Program-made: the position numbers and the translations under genes
The notes under the pieces: generated by a model
Databases searched by the model: none
Told to the model about the DNA's origin: nothing
Seen by the model: the letters and a program-made list of their open reading frames with translations, nothing else
Assembly: GCA_900472485.1 (NCBI GenBank)
Contig: UCII01000001.1
Coordinates: forward strand, 555,986 to 619,985
DNA from: Hyphomicrobiales bacterium
GTDB lineage: Bacteria > Pseudomonadota > Alphaproteobacteria > Rhizobiales > Rhizobiaceae
Length of the DNA: 64,000 nucleotides
Reading direction: 5' to 3'
In this document: piece by piece, positions 1 to 8,105 of the stretch
Position numbering within the stretch: the stretch's first letter is position 1
How the letters are laid out: each line of letters opens with the position of its first letter

Positions 1-657
1 ACGGCCTTTGCCGTCGCCGAAGATCTGTACCTCTACATGCCGAGCCTTGGAAACGAAGCGCTCCAGATAGACGCGGGCATCGCCAAAGCTTGCTTTTGCG
101 GTGCGCTGCACGCTGTCGAAGGCGGTCTTCAGGCTGGCAGCATCTTCGCAGAGCTGCATGCCGATGCCGCCACCGCCGGCCGTCGATTTCAGCATGACTG
201 GATAGCCGATCTCTGCCGCGGCAGTGAGCGCCGCTTCGCTGGTTTCGACGAGGCCGCTGCCCGGCAGCAGCGGCACCCTGCTTGCGCGCGCCAGCTCCCG
301 CGCCGTGTGCTTGAGCCCGAAAGCGCCGATATTGTCCGGCGTCGGCCCAATGAAGACGATGCCTTCCTTTGCCAGCCGTTCGGCAAAGCCGATATTCTCC
401 GACAGAAATCCGTAGCCCGGATGTACGGCCTCGGCACCGGTTGCCTTGCAGGCGGCGATGACGGCATCGACATTGAGGTAGCTTTCCAAGGCCGGCGCCG
501 GGCCGAGCCTGACGGCTTCGTCGGCCATCAGGGATGCCTTTGAGAAACGGTCTACATCGGAATAGACGGCGACGGAGGCAATGCCCATGCGCCGCAGCGT
601 CCCGATGATCCGGACGGCGATCTCGCCGCGATTGGCGATCAGTATTTTCTTGAACAT
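1..657 (-). CDS. Guanidine carboxylase (annotated as urea carboxylase), N-terminal part, runs off the left edge
   Basis: ATP- and biotin-dependent carboxylase; only the first 219 residues are in the window. The start MFKKILIANRGEIAVRI is the classic N-terminus of a biotin carboxylase domain, followed around residue 155 by the ATP-grasp glycine loop KSTAGGGGIGM. Full-length family members have about 1,200 residues with further carboxyltransferase and biotinyl domains, which must lie left of position 1. It is the last visible gene of an operon with two DUF1989 proteins and an ABC importer, headed by a guanidine-I riboswitch. Work on that riboswitch class showed that carboxylases in this context act on guanidine rather than urea; that assignment here is by context. 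Start ATG at 657, one base after the stop of the preceding gene. An allophanate hydrolase would be expected further left. Confidence 0.9.
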   Translation of the reverse strand, partial: MFKKILIANRGEIAVRIIGTLRRMGIASVAVYSDVDRFSKASLMADEAVRLGPAPALESYLNVDAVIAACKATGAEAVHPGYGFLSENIGFAERLAKEGIVFIGPTPDNIGAFGLKHTARELARASRVPLLPGSGLVETSEAALTAAAEIGYPVMLKSTAGGGGIGMQLCEDAASLKTAFDSVQRTAKASFGDARVYLERFVSKARHVEVQIFGDGKGR

Positions 658-658
658 C

Positions 659-1309
659 TCAGGCCTCACCGTCCCATACGAGGACACGGATCGGCGTCGG
701 GTCGAAGCCGTTGCAGGGATTGTTGATCTGCGGGCAATTGGAGATGACGAGGAGCACGTCCATTTCGGCCTTGAGCTCGACATAATCACCAGGCGCGGAG
801 ATGCCGTCGACGATCGTCATCTCACCTGATGGTTCGATTGGCACGTTCATGAAGAAATTGATGTTGGGCACGACGTCGCGCTTGCCCATGCCGTGCTTGG
901 AGACCTCAAGCACGAAATTGTCTCGGCAGGCGTGAAGATATTTCGTGCCATGGCCGAAGCGGACCGTGTTGCTCTCACAGGAACAGGCGCCCGCCGACGT
1001 GTCATGACGGCCGCAGCTGTCGGCAGTCATCGTCAGCATGACGCGCCCCTCGTTGGAGATGATCCGTGTGCCTATGGTGATATAGGCAGCGCCCTGTTCA
1101 CGCATCGTGTCCTGGTTGGAATAGCGCTCGGAATAATCCCCGGCATTGTAGAACAGCGTATCGATCGCCTGCTGGCCGTAGCTGTCTTCGATGCGCAGCG
1201 TCTGGCCTTTGCGCACGATGGTCGAAAATGGCGCCTCAGCGGCAATGAAATGATCCTGCACCGCCTTGTCGAGTGTACGGGAAGGCGCGGTCTGAATGAA
1301 ATCGCTCAT
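659..1309 (-). CDS. Urea amidolyase-associated protein UAAP2 (DUF1989), probable carboxyguanidine deiminase subunit
   Basis: 216-residue DUF1989 protein. Visible hallmarks are YGQQAIDTLFYN near residue 45, and a Cys/His cluster SCGRHDTSAGACSCESNT near residues 98-115 that resembles a metal site. Proteins of this type accompany 'urea carboxylase' genes; in Pseudomonas syringae a DUF1989 pair (CgdAB) was shown to deiminate carboxyguanidine to allophanate. Which of the two proteins here matches CgdA or CgdB cannot be decided from the sequence alone. The start has a good ribosome site (GGGAGAACGATC before ATG) and the gene lies 15 bases after UAAP1 and one base before the carboxylase, so all three are surely co-transcribed. 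The function is inferred from family and from the upstream riboswitch. Confidence 0.9.
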   Translation of the reverse strand: MSDFIQTAPSRTLDKAVQDHFIAAEAPFSTIVRKGQTLRIEDSYGQQAIDTLFYNAGDYSERYSNQDTMREQGAAYITIGTRIISNEGRVMLTMTADSCGRHDTSAGACSCESNTVRFGHGTKYLHACRDNFVLEVSKHGMGKRDVVPNINFFMNVPIEPSGEMTIVDGISAPGDYVELKAEMDVLLVISNCPQINNPCNGFDPTPIRVLVWDGEA

Positions 1310-1324
1310 GATCGTTCTCCCGGC

Positions 1325-2143
1325 TTAAAGATTGGCGAAGGCATTGTTTTCAAAGCCGCGCACGGCTTCGGCGGTGGCTGTCCGGCACAGATCGTCTTCA
1401 GCGATCGGCTGGGCGGCAATGCGGGTCACGGTCACCGGTTCCGGTGCGTAATGCGGGTTTGGATCGAGCGGGTGAGGGCAGTTGGAAAAGCCGACGATCA
1501 TGTCCATTTCGGCGCGAAGATGGATATAGTCGCCATCGTGCAGTAGTTCCGGTTTCCAGGCGAACTTGCCGTCCGCGTCGACTCGGACGGGCGCGAAAAG
1601 GGTGAAGGCGGCGGGGATATCGCGCCGATCCAAGCCTGCTTTCGTCGCAAGCAGGATGAAATTATCGCGGCTGTTGCGCAGGCCTTGGCCATATTTTGCC
1701 TCGTTGGAGGCGGCGGTGGAGCATCCCATCAGGCAATCATGGGCGCCGGAGGAATCTTCCGTCACCGAGAACATGACGCGGCCCATGTCGGAAAAGATCA
1801 CCCGGCCCTTCGACAGCGCGGTCGTCCATTGCACCTTGACCGTATCGACGAGGTTCAACCGCTCGCTCGGATCCGCCGCGTTCCAGGCGATCAGCGATAC
1901 GGTGGAAAAGCCATGCTCCTGCGCGATGCGCAACGTCTCGCCCGTCTTGACGCGTGTCGACCAGTACCAGCCGCCGGGGACGGTCTCCCGGTGGAGGACA
2001 AGGGCGGGGTCGACGGGCGAGGCGGGAAGCGAGCTTGTCGCCGGCAATGCCTTTGGCGCGAATTCCAGCCCCTTCCTTTGATGGTCTTCATACCGCGCTC
2101 GTTTGGCGGCGATTTCTTCCGGCGAACGTCTGACGTGCTGCAT
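1325..2143 (-). CDS. Urea amidolyase-associated protein UAAP1 (DUF1989), probable carboxyguanidine deiminase subunit
   Basis: 272-residue DUF1989 protein, paralogue of the next gene in the operon. It carries a longer N-terminal extension (RRSPEEIAAKRARYEDHQ) and the core SSGAHDCLMGCSTAASN near residues 135-150, which aligns with the Cys/His cluster of UAAP2. Together the two proteins probably form the deiminase that releases ammonia from carboxyguanidine made by the downstream carboxylase. Start ATG 2143 is preceded by GGGAGA ten bases upstream and lies just beyond the stop of the ABC ATPase (2146), implying translational coupling. The order transporter, UAAP1, UAAP2, carboxylase is the usual one for these clusters. 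Confidence 0.9.
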   Translation of the reverse strand: MQHVRRSPEEIAAKRARYEDHQRKGLEFAPKALPATSSLPASPVDPALVLHRETVPGGWYWSTRVKTGETLRIAQEHGFSTVSLIAWNAADPSERLNLVDTVKVQWTTALSKGRVIFSDMGRVMFSVTEDSSGAHDCLMGCSTAASNEAKYGQGLRNSRDNFILLATKAGLDRRDIPAAFTLFAPVRVDADGKFAWKPELLHDGDYIHLRAEMDMIVGFSNCPHPLDPNPHYAPEPVTVTRIAAQPIAEDDLCRTATAEAVRGFENNAFANL

Positions 2144-2145
2144 GG

Positions 2146-2967
2146 CTAAATATCTCCCGATGGTGCCAGGTCGTCCCGGCGGTGCCCCAGGGAAGAGACC
2201 GGGCCGTCCCGGTCGGGGCCAAAGATCGAAGCTGCGCCGGCGATGCGCGGCGGCCAGATGGAAATGTCCTTGGTAATGGTGGCGCCGTAGCGCTCCTTCT
2301 CCTCCGGCCGGTCGCGGCGGCGCTCGAAGGCGACGACGCGGGTCGCAAGCGTGAAGGCCTCGCGCATGTCATGGGTCACCATGACCACGGTCATCTGCGT
2401 TTCGTGCCAGAGGCGCTTCATCAGCGTATGGATTTCGGCGCGGATGCCCGGATCGAGCGCACCGAATGGCTCATCAAGCAGCAGCACTTTCGGTCGCATG
2501 ATGAGCGCCTGGGCAAGCGCCAGGCGCTGCTGCATGCCGCCGGAAAGCTGGGCCGGATATTTGTTCTCGGCGCCGGCAAGGCCGACTTCGGCGAGAAGCC
2601 TGCGTGCCTCTTCGATGGCGTTCCTGCGCGCCGAGCCGAAGAGCTTTGCGTGGTAGCGCGAGCCGGCAAGCTCCTTGCCGAGCAGTACGTTGCCGAGCGC
2701 CGTCAGATGCGGAAAGACCGAATAGCGCTGGAAGACCACGCCGCGATCGGCGCCGGGTTCCGCAGGCAGGGCCGCGCCATCAAGCAGGATCGTCCCGCGT
2801 GTCGGCTGCTCTTGCCCCAAAAGCATGCGCAGGAAGGTGGACTTGCCGCAGCCGGAGGGCCCGACGAGCGCGACGAAGGCACGCGAGTCGACCGTCAGCG
2901 AGACATCCTCGAGCACGATCTGGTCGCCATATTCCTTCCAGATCTTTTCGATTTTGAGTTCGCTCAT
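2146..2967 (-). CDS. ABC transporter ATPase of the guanidine operon (TauB/SsuB type)
   Basis: 273-residue ATP-binding subunit. Walker A is GPSGCGKST, the signature is LSGGMQQR, and Walker B is VLLLDEPFGALD. The H-loop appears in VMVTHDMREA. This belongs to the nitrate/taurine/sulfonate importer branch. The open frame extends far upstream of the true start, but the ATG at 2967 (MSELKIEKIW) is right because it overlaps the permease stop by four bases (ATGA) and begins the domain properly. It energises the importer encoded by the two genes upstream; the probable cargo is guanidine or a guanidino compound, inferred from the riboswitch. Confidence 0.93.
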   Translation of the reverse strand: MSELKIEKIWKEYGDQIVLEDVSLTVDSRAFVALVGPSGCGKSTFLRMLLGQEQPTRGTILLDGAALPAEPGADRGVVFQRYSVFPHLTALGNVLLGKELAGSRYHAKLFGSARRNAIEEARRLLAEVGLAGAENKYPAQLSGGMQQRLALAQALIMRPKVLLLDEPFGALDPGIRAEIHTLMKRLWHETQMTVVMVTHDMREAFTLATRVVAFERRRDRPEEKERYGATITKDISIWPPRIAGAASIFGPDRDGPVSSLGHRRDDLAPSGDI

Positions 2968-3782
2968 GCCTGCTTCTCCAGTTCGGACCAAGGGAAGACG
3001 GCGATGCGGATGCGGTCGAGCAGGTAGTTCATGAGAACGGCAAGCAGGGTGATCCAGACGACATAGGGAAAGATCACGTCCATCGAGAGGTAGCGGCGAA
3101 CGAGGAAGATGCGGTAGCCGAGGCCGGAATCGGACGAGATCGCTTCGGCGGCGATCAGGAACAGCCAGGCCGGCCCGAGCTGAAGCCTGAGGCAGGTGAT
3201 GAGCCGCGGCAGGATCTGCGGCAGCACGACGCGAAGGGCGATCTGCCAGGAGGAGCCGCCAAGCGTCTCGGCCTTGACGATCTGTTCGCGCGGCAGTTCC
3301 AGCGCCTTCAGAGCCAGATCCCGGACCATCGTCGGCGCGACACCGATGACGATCAGGGCGATTTTGGAGGTTTCCCCAAGGCCCATGACGATGAAGAGGA
3401 TGGGCAGCAATGCCAGCGGCGGGACCATGGAAATGACGGCGACGAAGGGCGACAGAAGCGCTCTCAAATAGGGCAGCATGCCGATCAGCATGCCAAGGCA
3501 AAGCGCGATCGCTGTGGAGATGCCAAGGCCGGAGAGCAACCGGACGAGGCTTGCCCCGCTATCCGACCACAGGAGGTAGTCTCCGGTGCGAGGATCGGCG
3601 ATGAAGGCCATGCGGTTGATGGCATCGGCAAAGCCGGCGAAATTCGGAAGCAGCTTGTCATTGGCATTTTCGGCAAGCCTCGCGGCAGAGCCGATCGCAT
3701 AGGCAATGATCAGCAGCGCAAAGGGCAAAAGCGTCAAGGCAAGCTGCGCACCCGGGCTTGGCTTGGTATTGATCCAACGCAT
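2964..3782 (-). CDS. ABC transporter permease of the guanidine operon (TauC/SsuC type)
   Basis: 272-residue membrane subunit with about six hydrophobic segments (for example residues 13-30, 85-105, 115-135, 205-225 and 240-258). The EAA loop that contacts the ATPase is recognisable around ALELPREQIVKAETLGGSSWQIALRVVLPQ. It lies between the binding protein and the ATPase and overlaps the latter by four bases. It belongs to the BPD_transp_1 family of nitrate/sulfonate/taurine importers. The cargo is not readable from the protein; operon context points to guanidine. Confidence 0.92.
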   Translation of the reverse strand: MRWINTKPSPGAQLALTLLPFALLIIAYAIGSAARLAENANDKLLPNFAGFADAINRMAFIADPRTGDYLLWSDSGASLVRLLSGLGISTAIALCLGMLIGMLPYLRALLSPFVAVISMVPPLALLPILFIVMGLGETSKIALIVIGVAPTMVRDLALKALELPREQIVKAETLGGSSWQIALRVVLPQILPRLITCLRLQLGPAWLFLIAAEAISSDSGLGYRIFLVRRYLSMDVIFPYVVWITLLAVLMNYLLDRIRIAVFPWSELEKQA

Positions 3783-3834
3783 GAGAGGCTCCGCGGAAAG
3801 GCTGGCGGCGCCGCCGCGCCGCCGTTCAAGAAGC

Positions 3835-4908
3835 TCAGAGCGAGCCGTCGACGACCGACTTCATGTAGGCTTCGGTAAAGCGAAGCTTGACGTTGTTGCC
3901 ATCGCCGAGCACCTTGCCGTCGGGCATTTCGATGCCGATGACATCGGCGGAAGGCGCGCCATTGCCGAGAAGCCCCTTCTGAAAGAGGAAGTTGCGCACC
4001 AGATCCATGGTCTTCGGCAGGTTCGGCGAGGTGGTGAAGGAAAGCGCGTCGGCAGGCTTGTCGAAAAGACGGGTCGCAGCGAGCTGCGCCTCGAAGCCCT
4101 TGAGGTCGGTGCCCGATGCTTTGCCCATGGCCTCGCGGGCAGCCTTGCCCTCCGGCGTGTCGGCCTTCATCAGCGCGGCCGTTTCATACCAGATGCCGGC
4201 GAGTGCCTTGCCGAAATTTGGGTTGTCCTTCAGCACATTGCTGTTGGCGACCATCAGATCGATGATTTCGCCCGGCACCTGAGAACTGTCGAAAACTTTC
4301 TTGGCGCTGGGGTCCTCGAGAATGGTGGAAACCAGCGGGTTCCAGGTGACAACAGCCGAAACGTCGGGCGTCTTATAGGCCGCGACCATATCGGCATCCG
4401 AGGTGTTGACCACCTTCACGTCACGTTCGCTGAGCTTGATGCTGTCGAGGGCGCGGGCAAGCAGATAGTGCGAGACGGAGTATTCCACGAGGTTGACGTT
4501 CTGGCCCTTGATGTCGGTAAGGCTCGTCTTGTCCTTGAGGATGACGGCGTCGTTGCCGTTCGAGAAGTCGCCCACGATGACCGCCGTGGTGTCGACACCG
4601 CCCGCCGCCGGAATCGACAGGCCGTCCATATTAGTCAGCGTCACTGCGTCGAAGGCACCGGCCGTATACTGGTTCATTGACTCGACATAGTCGTTGAACT
4701 GAGTGACCTCGATATTGATACCGTATTTATCGGCCCATTTCTTGACGATGCCGTGGTCGCTCGCATAGCCCCAGGGCATCCAGCCGACATAGATCGACCA
4801 AGCGACCTTGAAGCTGGTCTTCGGCGCGGCGCTGGCGACGGAGCCGAGCCCGAGGGCCAGCGACACGGACAGGGCTGTGACGGAAAGGATTTTCGAAAAA
4901 GTCGGCAT
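3835..4908 (-). CDS. ABC transporter periplasmic binding protein of the guanidine operon
   Basis: 357 residues. The signal peptide is clear: Lys-containing start, hydrophobic stretch around residues 8-22, and an AXA-like site near VASAA before PKTSFKVAW. The mature part is of the NMT1/TauA type (WSIYVGWMPWGYA, then YTAGAFDAVTLTNMDG). It is the first gene of the operon, 72 bases after the riboswitch, with a ribosome site AAAGGGGAATTTCA before the ATG. Such proteins are common in 'urea carboxylase' clusters. The ligand is probably guanidine; direct binding has to be inferred. Confidence 0.92.
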   Translation of the reverse strand: MPTFSKILSVTALSVSLALGLGSVASAAPKTSFKVAWSIYVGWMPWGYASDHGIVKKWADKYGINIEVTQFNDYVESMNQYTAGAFDAVTLTNMDGLSIPAAGGVDTTAVIVGDFSNGNDAVILKDKTSLTDIKGQNVNLVEYSVSHYLLARALDSIKLSERDVKVVNTSDADMVAAYKTPDVSAVVTWNPLVSTILEDPSAKKVFDSSQVPGEIIDLMVANSNVLKDNPNFGKALAGIWYETAALMKADTPEGKAAREAMGKASGTDLKGFEAQLAATRLFDKPADALSFTTSPNLPKTMDLVRNFLFQKGLLGNGAPSADVIGIEMPDGKVLGDGNNVKLRFTEAYMKSVVDGSL

Positions 4909-4980
4909 TGAAATTCCCCTTTTGCTTTTGTCAAAAAGGGATCGGCAAAGACCATCGCGCCGCCAATCCCTTGGCTTACG

Positions 4981-5092
4981 AGGTCTCCCGGGCTTTTATC
5001 CCGCCGTGCATCCGGTGGGATTTCTCCCCCAGCCGGTGGTGGCTCTCGGACCAGCCACGCTCGCAACGGAGCGCCGGAACCCTAGCCACCAA
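4981..5092 (-). ncRNA. Guanidine-I riboswitch (ykkC class)
   Basis: Read on the minus strand, the leader contains the signature blocks of the guanidine-I aptamer in the right order: CTAGGGTTCCG, then CTGGTCCGAGAG, then ACGGCGGGATAAAAGCCCGG, ending GGGAGA. These are the conserved ligand-pocket and helix segments of this class. It ends 72 bases before the binding-protein ATG. The aptamer turns the operon on when guanidine binds. The remaining spacer (4909-4980) should hold the expression platform; I see no textbook U-run terminator in it. Confidence 0.93.
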
Positions 5093-5105
5093 CTCGAATA
5101 ACATG

Positions 5106-5122
5106 AAGCAAGTGGTGTGCCA
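5106..5122 (-). promoter_or_regulatory. Sigma-54 (RpoN) promoter of the guanidine operon
   Basis: The minus strand reads TGGCAC-ACCAC-TTGCTT, a perfect match to the -24/-12 consensus TGGCAC-N5-TTGCW. The predicted transcription start falls near 5096, only a few bases before the first conserved base of the riboswitch (5092). This placement makes a chance match unlikely. It implies activation by an enhancer-binding protein, most simply NtrC under nitrogen limitation; I could not find a convincing NtrC site upstream. Confidence 0.82.
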
Positions 5123-5428
5123 GATCGCAAGCCATTGATTTTGTTATAGGAGGATGCTGGGCAGTTGATGAAAAATTGAGCGATCTGAAAATTTGCCCGG
5201 AGAATATGCAATTTTGATGAGCGCGTTGGTTCGCTGTTGGACAATGACGACAAGGAACGATCGGAAGCAGCAGGCTGAGCTTGCTCGTGGATAAGCCTAG
5301 TTCTCCTCCCACCTTGTGATAGCGAACTCGACGAGGAGGGCGAAAACGCTCCTCGTGCTGGTCGATTAACTTTAGCTGTCAACGATAAACGAGTTCGATG
5401 GAGCCGTGGTCTAAACAGCTCTCTCCCT
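5123..5428. other. Intergenic region between the demethylation and guanidine operons
   Basis: About 300 bases without a credible gene. It holds upstream DNA of the sigma-54 promoter, where an enhancer site would be expected. The imperfect inverted repeat TTGC/GCAA near 5187-5212 is the only weak candidate. A hairpin near the folD end is listed separately. Confidence 0.5.
5331..5356 (-). terminator. Hairpin after folD, possible terminator
   Basis: Perfect 8-bp inverted repeat ACGAGGAG/CTCCTCGT with a 10-base loop, about 70 bases past the folD stop. There is no clear T-run after it on the minus strand, so it may instead protect the mRNA end. Confidence 0.4.
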
Positions 5429-6334
5429 CTAAAACCTCGGCGGTTTCCGACCAGCGGCGCGATGGGCAGCGATGACGGTATTGGCCATCAGCATGGCGAT
5501 CGTCATAGGTCCGACACCGCCCGGCACCGGTGTGATCGCGGCAGCGACGTCGGATGCTTCACCATAGGCGACATCGCCCACCAGCCGGCTCTTGCCCTCG
5601 CCCCGTTCAGGGGCCGCGATCCGGTTGATGCCGACATCGATGACGGTGGCGCCAGGCTTCACCCAATCCGCCTTGACCATTTCCGGTCGACCAACGGCCG
5701 CCACCAGGATATCGGCACCCCTTGCAACGGAGGCGAGGTCCTTGGTCCGCGAATGTGCCGTCGTCACCGTCGCATTGGCATTGAGCAGCAATTGCGCCAT
5801 CGGCTTGCCGAACAGGTTGGAGCGGCCGATGACCACGGCATTCAGACCCGACAGGTCCTCGCCATGGATCGAACGTACCAGCAGCATGGCGCCGGCCGGC
5901 GTGCAGGAGATCAGCCCGGTGTCGAGATCGCCGGTCGCAAGCTTGCCGGCATTGACCACATGCAACCCGTCGACATCCTTCTCCGGCTGGATCGACTGGA
6001 TGATCGGCTCCGAGTCGAGATGCTTCGGCAGCGGCAGCTGGACGAGAATGCCGTGGATGGACGGGTCTTCATTCAGCGACTGGACGAGCTTTGCCAGTTC
6101 ACTTTGCGTCGTTTCCGCCGGCAGCGTGTGCTGGACCGACTTGAAGCCCCACTCCTTGGCCATCTTGCTCTTGGAGTTCACATAGGCATGGCTGGCCGGA
6201 TCGTCGCCGACGATGACGACCGCAAGCCCGGTCTTCACGTTTGCTTCCGCCTCAAGCCCTGCCGAAGCAACCTTCACAGCCTCGATCACCGATGCGGCTG
6301 CCTGTTTCCCGTCGATCACCGTCGCGAGCGCCAT
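5429..6334 (-). CDS. folD: Bifunctional methylenetetrahydrofolate dehydrogenase / methenyltetrahydrofolate cyclohydrolase
   Basis: 301 residues, normal for FolD. It oxidises 5,10-methylene-THF to methenyl-THF with NADP and hydrolyses that to 10-formyl-THF. Visible motifs: [13 protein letters not shown] with the catalytic Lys, the [10 protein letters not shown] segment, and the NAD(P) region [17 protein letters not shown] and [15 protein letters not shown] near the end. ATG at 6334 is three bases after the purU stop; a GTG one codon upstream is an alternative. It is the last gene of the moc-like operon, probably a second folD copy dedicated to processing one-carbon units released by demethylation. 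Confidence 0.95.
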   Translation of the reverse strand: MALATVIDGKQAAASVIEAVKVASAGLEAEANVKTGLAVVIVGDDPASHAYVNSKSKMAKEWGFKSVQHTLPAETTQSELAKLVQSLNEDPSIHGILVQLPLPKHLDSEPIIQSIQPEKDVDGLHVVNAGKLATGDLDTGLISCTPAGAMLLVRSIHGEDLSGLNAVVIGRSNLFGKPMAQLLLNANATVTTAHSRTKDLASVARGADILVAAVGRPEMVKADWVKPGATVIDVGINRIAAPERGEGKSRLVGDVAYGEASDVAAAITPVPGGVGPMTIAMLMANTVIAAHRAAGRKPPRF

Positions 6335-6337
6335 CAC

Positions 6338-7222
6338 TCACCCCATTCGCTCGGAGGCGTAGGAACCGGGGCTCGCCGGGAAGACGACGGTGCGGTTGCC
6401 GTTGAGGAAGGTGCGGAAGTGGATATGCGCATGGATGGCGCGGGCCAGCACCTGGCTCTCGACATCGCGGCCGATCGAGACATAATCCTCGGCAGACTGC
6501 GCATGCGTGATGCGCGCCGTGTCCTGCTCGATGATCGGACCCTCGTCGAGATCGGCCGTCACATAATGTGCCGTCGCCCCGATCAGCTTCACGCCGCGCT
6601 CATAGGCCTGCTTGTAAGGGTTCGCCCCCTTGAAGGACGGCAGGAAGGAATGGTGGATGTTGATGATGCGCCCCGACATTTTCTGGCACATGGAATCCGA
6701 CAGGATCTGCATGTAGCGGGCAAGCACGATCAGCTCCGTGCCGGTCTGCTCGACCACATCCATGATCCTGGCTTCGGCCTCCGGCTTGTTGGCCTTCGTC
6801 ACCGGAATGTGGTGGAAGGGGATGTCGTGATTGACGACGACCTTCTGGTAATCGAAATGGTTGGAGACGACGCCGACGATGTCGATCGGCAAAGCGCCGA
6901 TCTTCCAGCGATAGAGCAGGTCGTTCAAGCAATGGCCGAAGCGCGACACCATGAGCAGCACCTTCATGCGCTTCTTGCTATCATGGAACTCCGACACCAT
7001 GGCAAACTTCTCGGCGATCGGCTTGAAGCCTTCCACCAGGGCCGCCTCGCCGACGCCTTCTTCGGAGATAAAGGAGACGCGCATGAAGAACATGCCGGTG
7101 TCGAGATCGTCGAACTGGCTGGAATCGACGATGTTGCAGCCCTCACCGGCCAGATAGTTCGAGATCGCCGCAACAATCCCACGCGTCGATTGGCACGTCA
7201 CTGTCAATACATAGTTTTTCAT
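6338..7222 (-). CDS. purU: Formyltetrahydrofolate deformylase
   Basis: 294 residues, typical for PurU. It hydrolyses 10-formyl-THF to formate and free THF. An N-terminal ACT domain (residues 1-85, beginning NYVLTVTCQSTRGIVAAIS) is followed by the formyltransferase-like hydrolase fold (KVLLMVSRFGHCLNDLLYRW) with the catalytic segment IINIHHSFLPSFKGANPY and HYVTADLDEGPIIEQD. It sits between the PanB-like gene and folD. FolD and PurU together turn methylene-THF into formate plus THF, which fits a demethylation operon better than purine synthesis. Confidence 0.95.
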   Translation of the reverse strand: MKNYVLTVTCQSTRGIVAAISNYLAGEGCNIVDSSQFDDLDTGMFFMRVSFISEEGVGEAALVEGFKPIAEKFAMVSEFHDSKKRMKVLLMVSRFGHCLNDLLYRWKIGALPIDIVGVVSNHFDYQKVVVNHDIPFHHIPVTKANKPEAEARIMDVVEQTGTELIVLARYMQILSDSMCQKMSGRIINIHHSFLPSFKGANPYKQAYERGVKLIGATAHYVTADLDEGPIIEQDTARITHAQSAEDYVSIGRDVESQVLARAIHAHIHFRTFLNGNRTVVFPASPGSYASERMG

Positions 7223-7275
7223 TCGAGATAGCCCAATTCGATGTGTAAATGCTTCACCCGAAGCCCAAGGCGCGA

Positions 7276-8082
7276 TTAAAGAGTTTGCTCGGCGATCATA
7301 TGCAGGAACGCCTCAAGCTCTTGCCTGTCGATCGCGACCTGATGCTCCTTCGCCGGATAGATGCCGGAACGAACGTCCCCGGCAAATTCGGCAAAGGCGG
7401 CAACGCGCTCATTCTGGAGCCGGTCGAACTCTGCCGCGAAATCGCGGTAGACCTTCGCATGGCGGGGGCGATGGCCGCGATTGCTGCCAAGAACGTCATC
7501 GGCAAACAGATATTGCGCGTCACATCCCGTTCCTGCACCCATCGAAATCATCAGCAGCGATGTCCTTTGGCTGATGGTAGCCGCGACGTCGCCGGGCACA
7601 ACCTCTATTTCGACGGCAAAGGCTCCGGCGTCTTCCAACGCCTTAGTCTGACGCCAAATCTCGAAGGCACTGATCGATGTTTTTCCGACGGCACGGAAAC
7701 CGCCCGTCCATGTCGCTTTCGAAGGAATGAGACCGACGTGGCTGCAGACGGGAATTCCCTCATCCCGCATCCGTCGGATGATCGCGACGCTTGCGGCGCA
7801 ATAAACGGCATCACCTCCGGCTTTCAGCGCCTTGAATGCCTCTCGCATATATTCTTCTGCCGAAACATAGTCGCCATATTCCAGACCCGGTATTGCAAAG
7901 GGGCTGGGTGCGGCTTCACGGAATGCGGGGCCTAGAAGTGCTGGTGGGACGGAAAGCATATCAATACCAGCTCTCTCCGCGGCTTCCGCTTCCTCAAGCG
8001 ACGTGACGCGCAGCATTGTCAGTTGTCGCTTTCCTTTAAGCGACAGGAGATCGGCAACCGTCGGACGATTGTGCTTTTGCAT
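7276..8082 (-). CDS. Ketopantoate hydroxymethyltransferase-like protein (PanB family)
   Basis: 268 residues of the PanB TIM-barrel family, which moves a hydroxymethyl group between methylene-THF and a 2-oxo acid. Recognisable parts: HVGLIPS, FAVEIEVVP (the Glu corresponds to the PanB base) and ISMGAGTGCDAQYLFADD. The metal-binding Asp region near the N-terminus is replaced: GIDMLSVPPALLG stands where PanB has a D/V-GDS motif. This makes ordinary pantothenate synthesis doubtful. Its place between an oxygenase system and one-carbon folate enzymes suggests it handles formaldehyde or methylene-THF on a different acceptor. Start ATG 8082 has GAGGAAC upstream. Confidence 0.8.
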   Translation of the reverse strand: MQKHNRPTVADLLSLKGKRQLTMLRVTSLEEAEAAERAGIDMLSVPPALLGPAFREAAPSPFAIPGLEYGDYVSAEEYMREAFKALKAGGDAVYCAASVAIIRRMRDEGIPVCSHVGLIPSKATWTGGFRAVGKTSISAFEIWRQTKALEDAGAFAVEIEVVPGDVAATISQRTSLLMISMGAGTGCDAQYLFADDVLGSNRGHRPRHAKVYRDFAAEFDRLQNERVAAFAEFAGDVRSGIYPAKEHQVAIDRQELEAFLHMIAEQTL

Positions 8083-8105
8083 TGGGTGTTCCTCGATATG
8101 AATGG

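Noticed and set aside
2146..3501. Open frame of 451 codons covering the ABC ATPase and more
   Set aside because: The upstream 178 codons lie antisense-free but in the wrong frame of the permease gene; the ATPase fold starts at 2967 with an ATGA overlap.
5187..5212. NtrC enhancer site upstream of the sigma-54 promoter
   Set aside because: The TTGC/GCAA repeat is too far from the NtrC consensus to claim.
5462..7231. 589-codon plus-strand frame
   Set aside because: It is the mirror of folD and purU, His/Arg/Asp-rich with no domain, a normal shadow in high-GC DNA.
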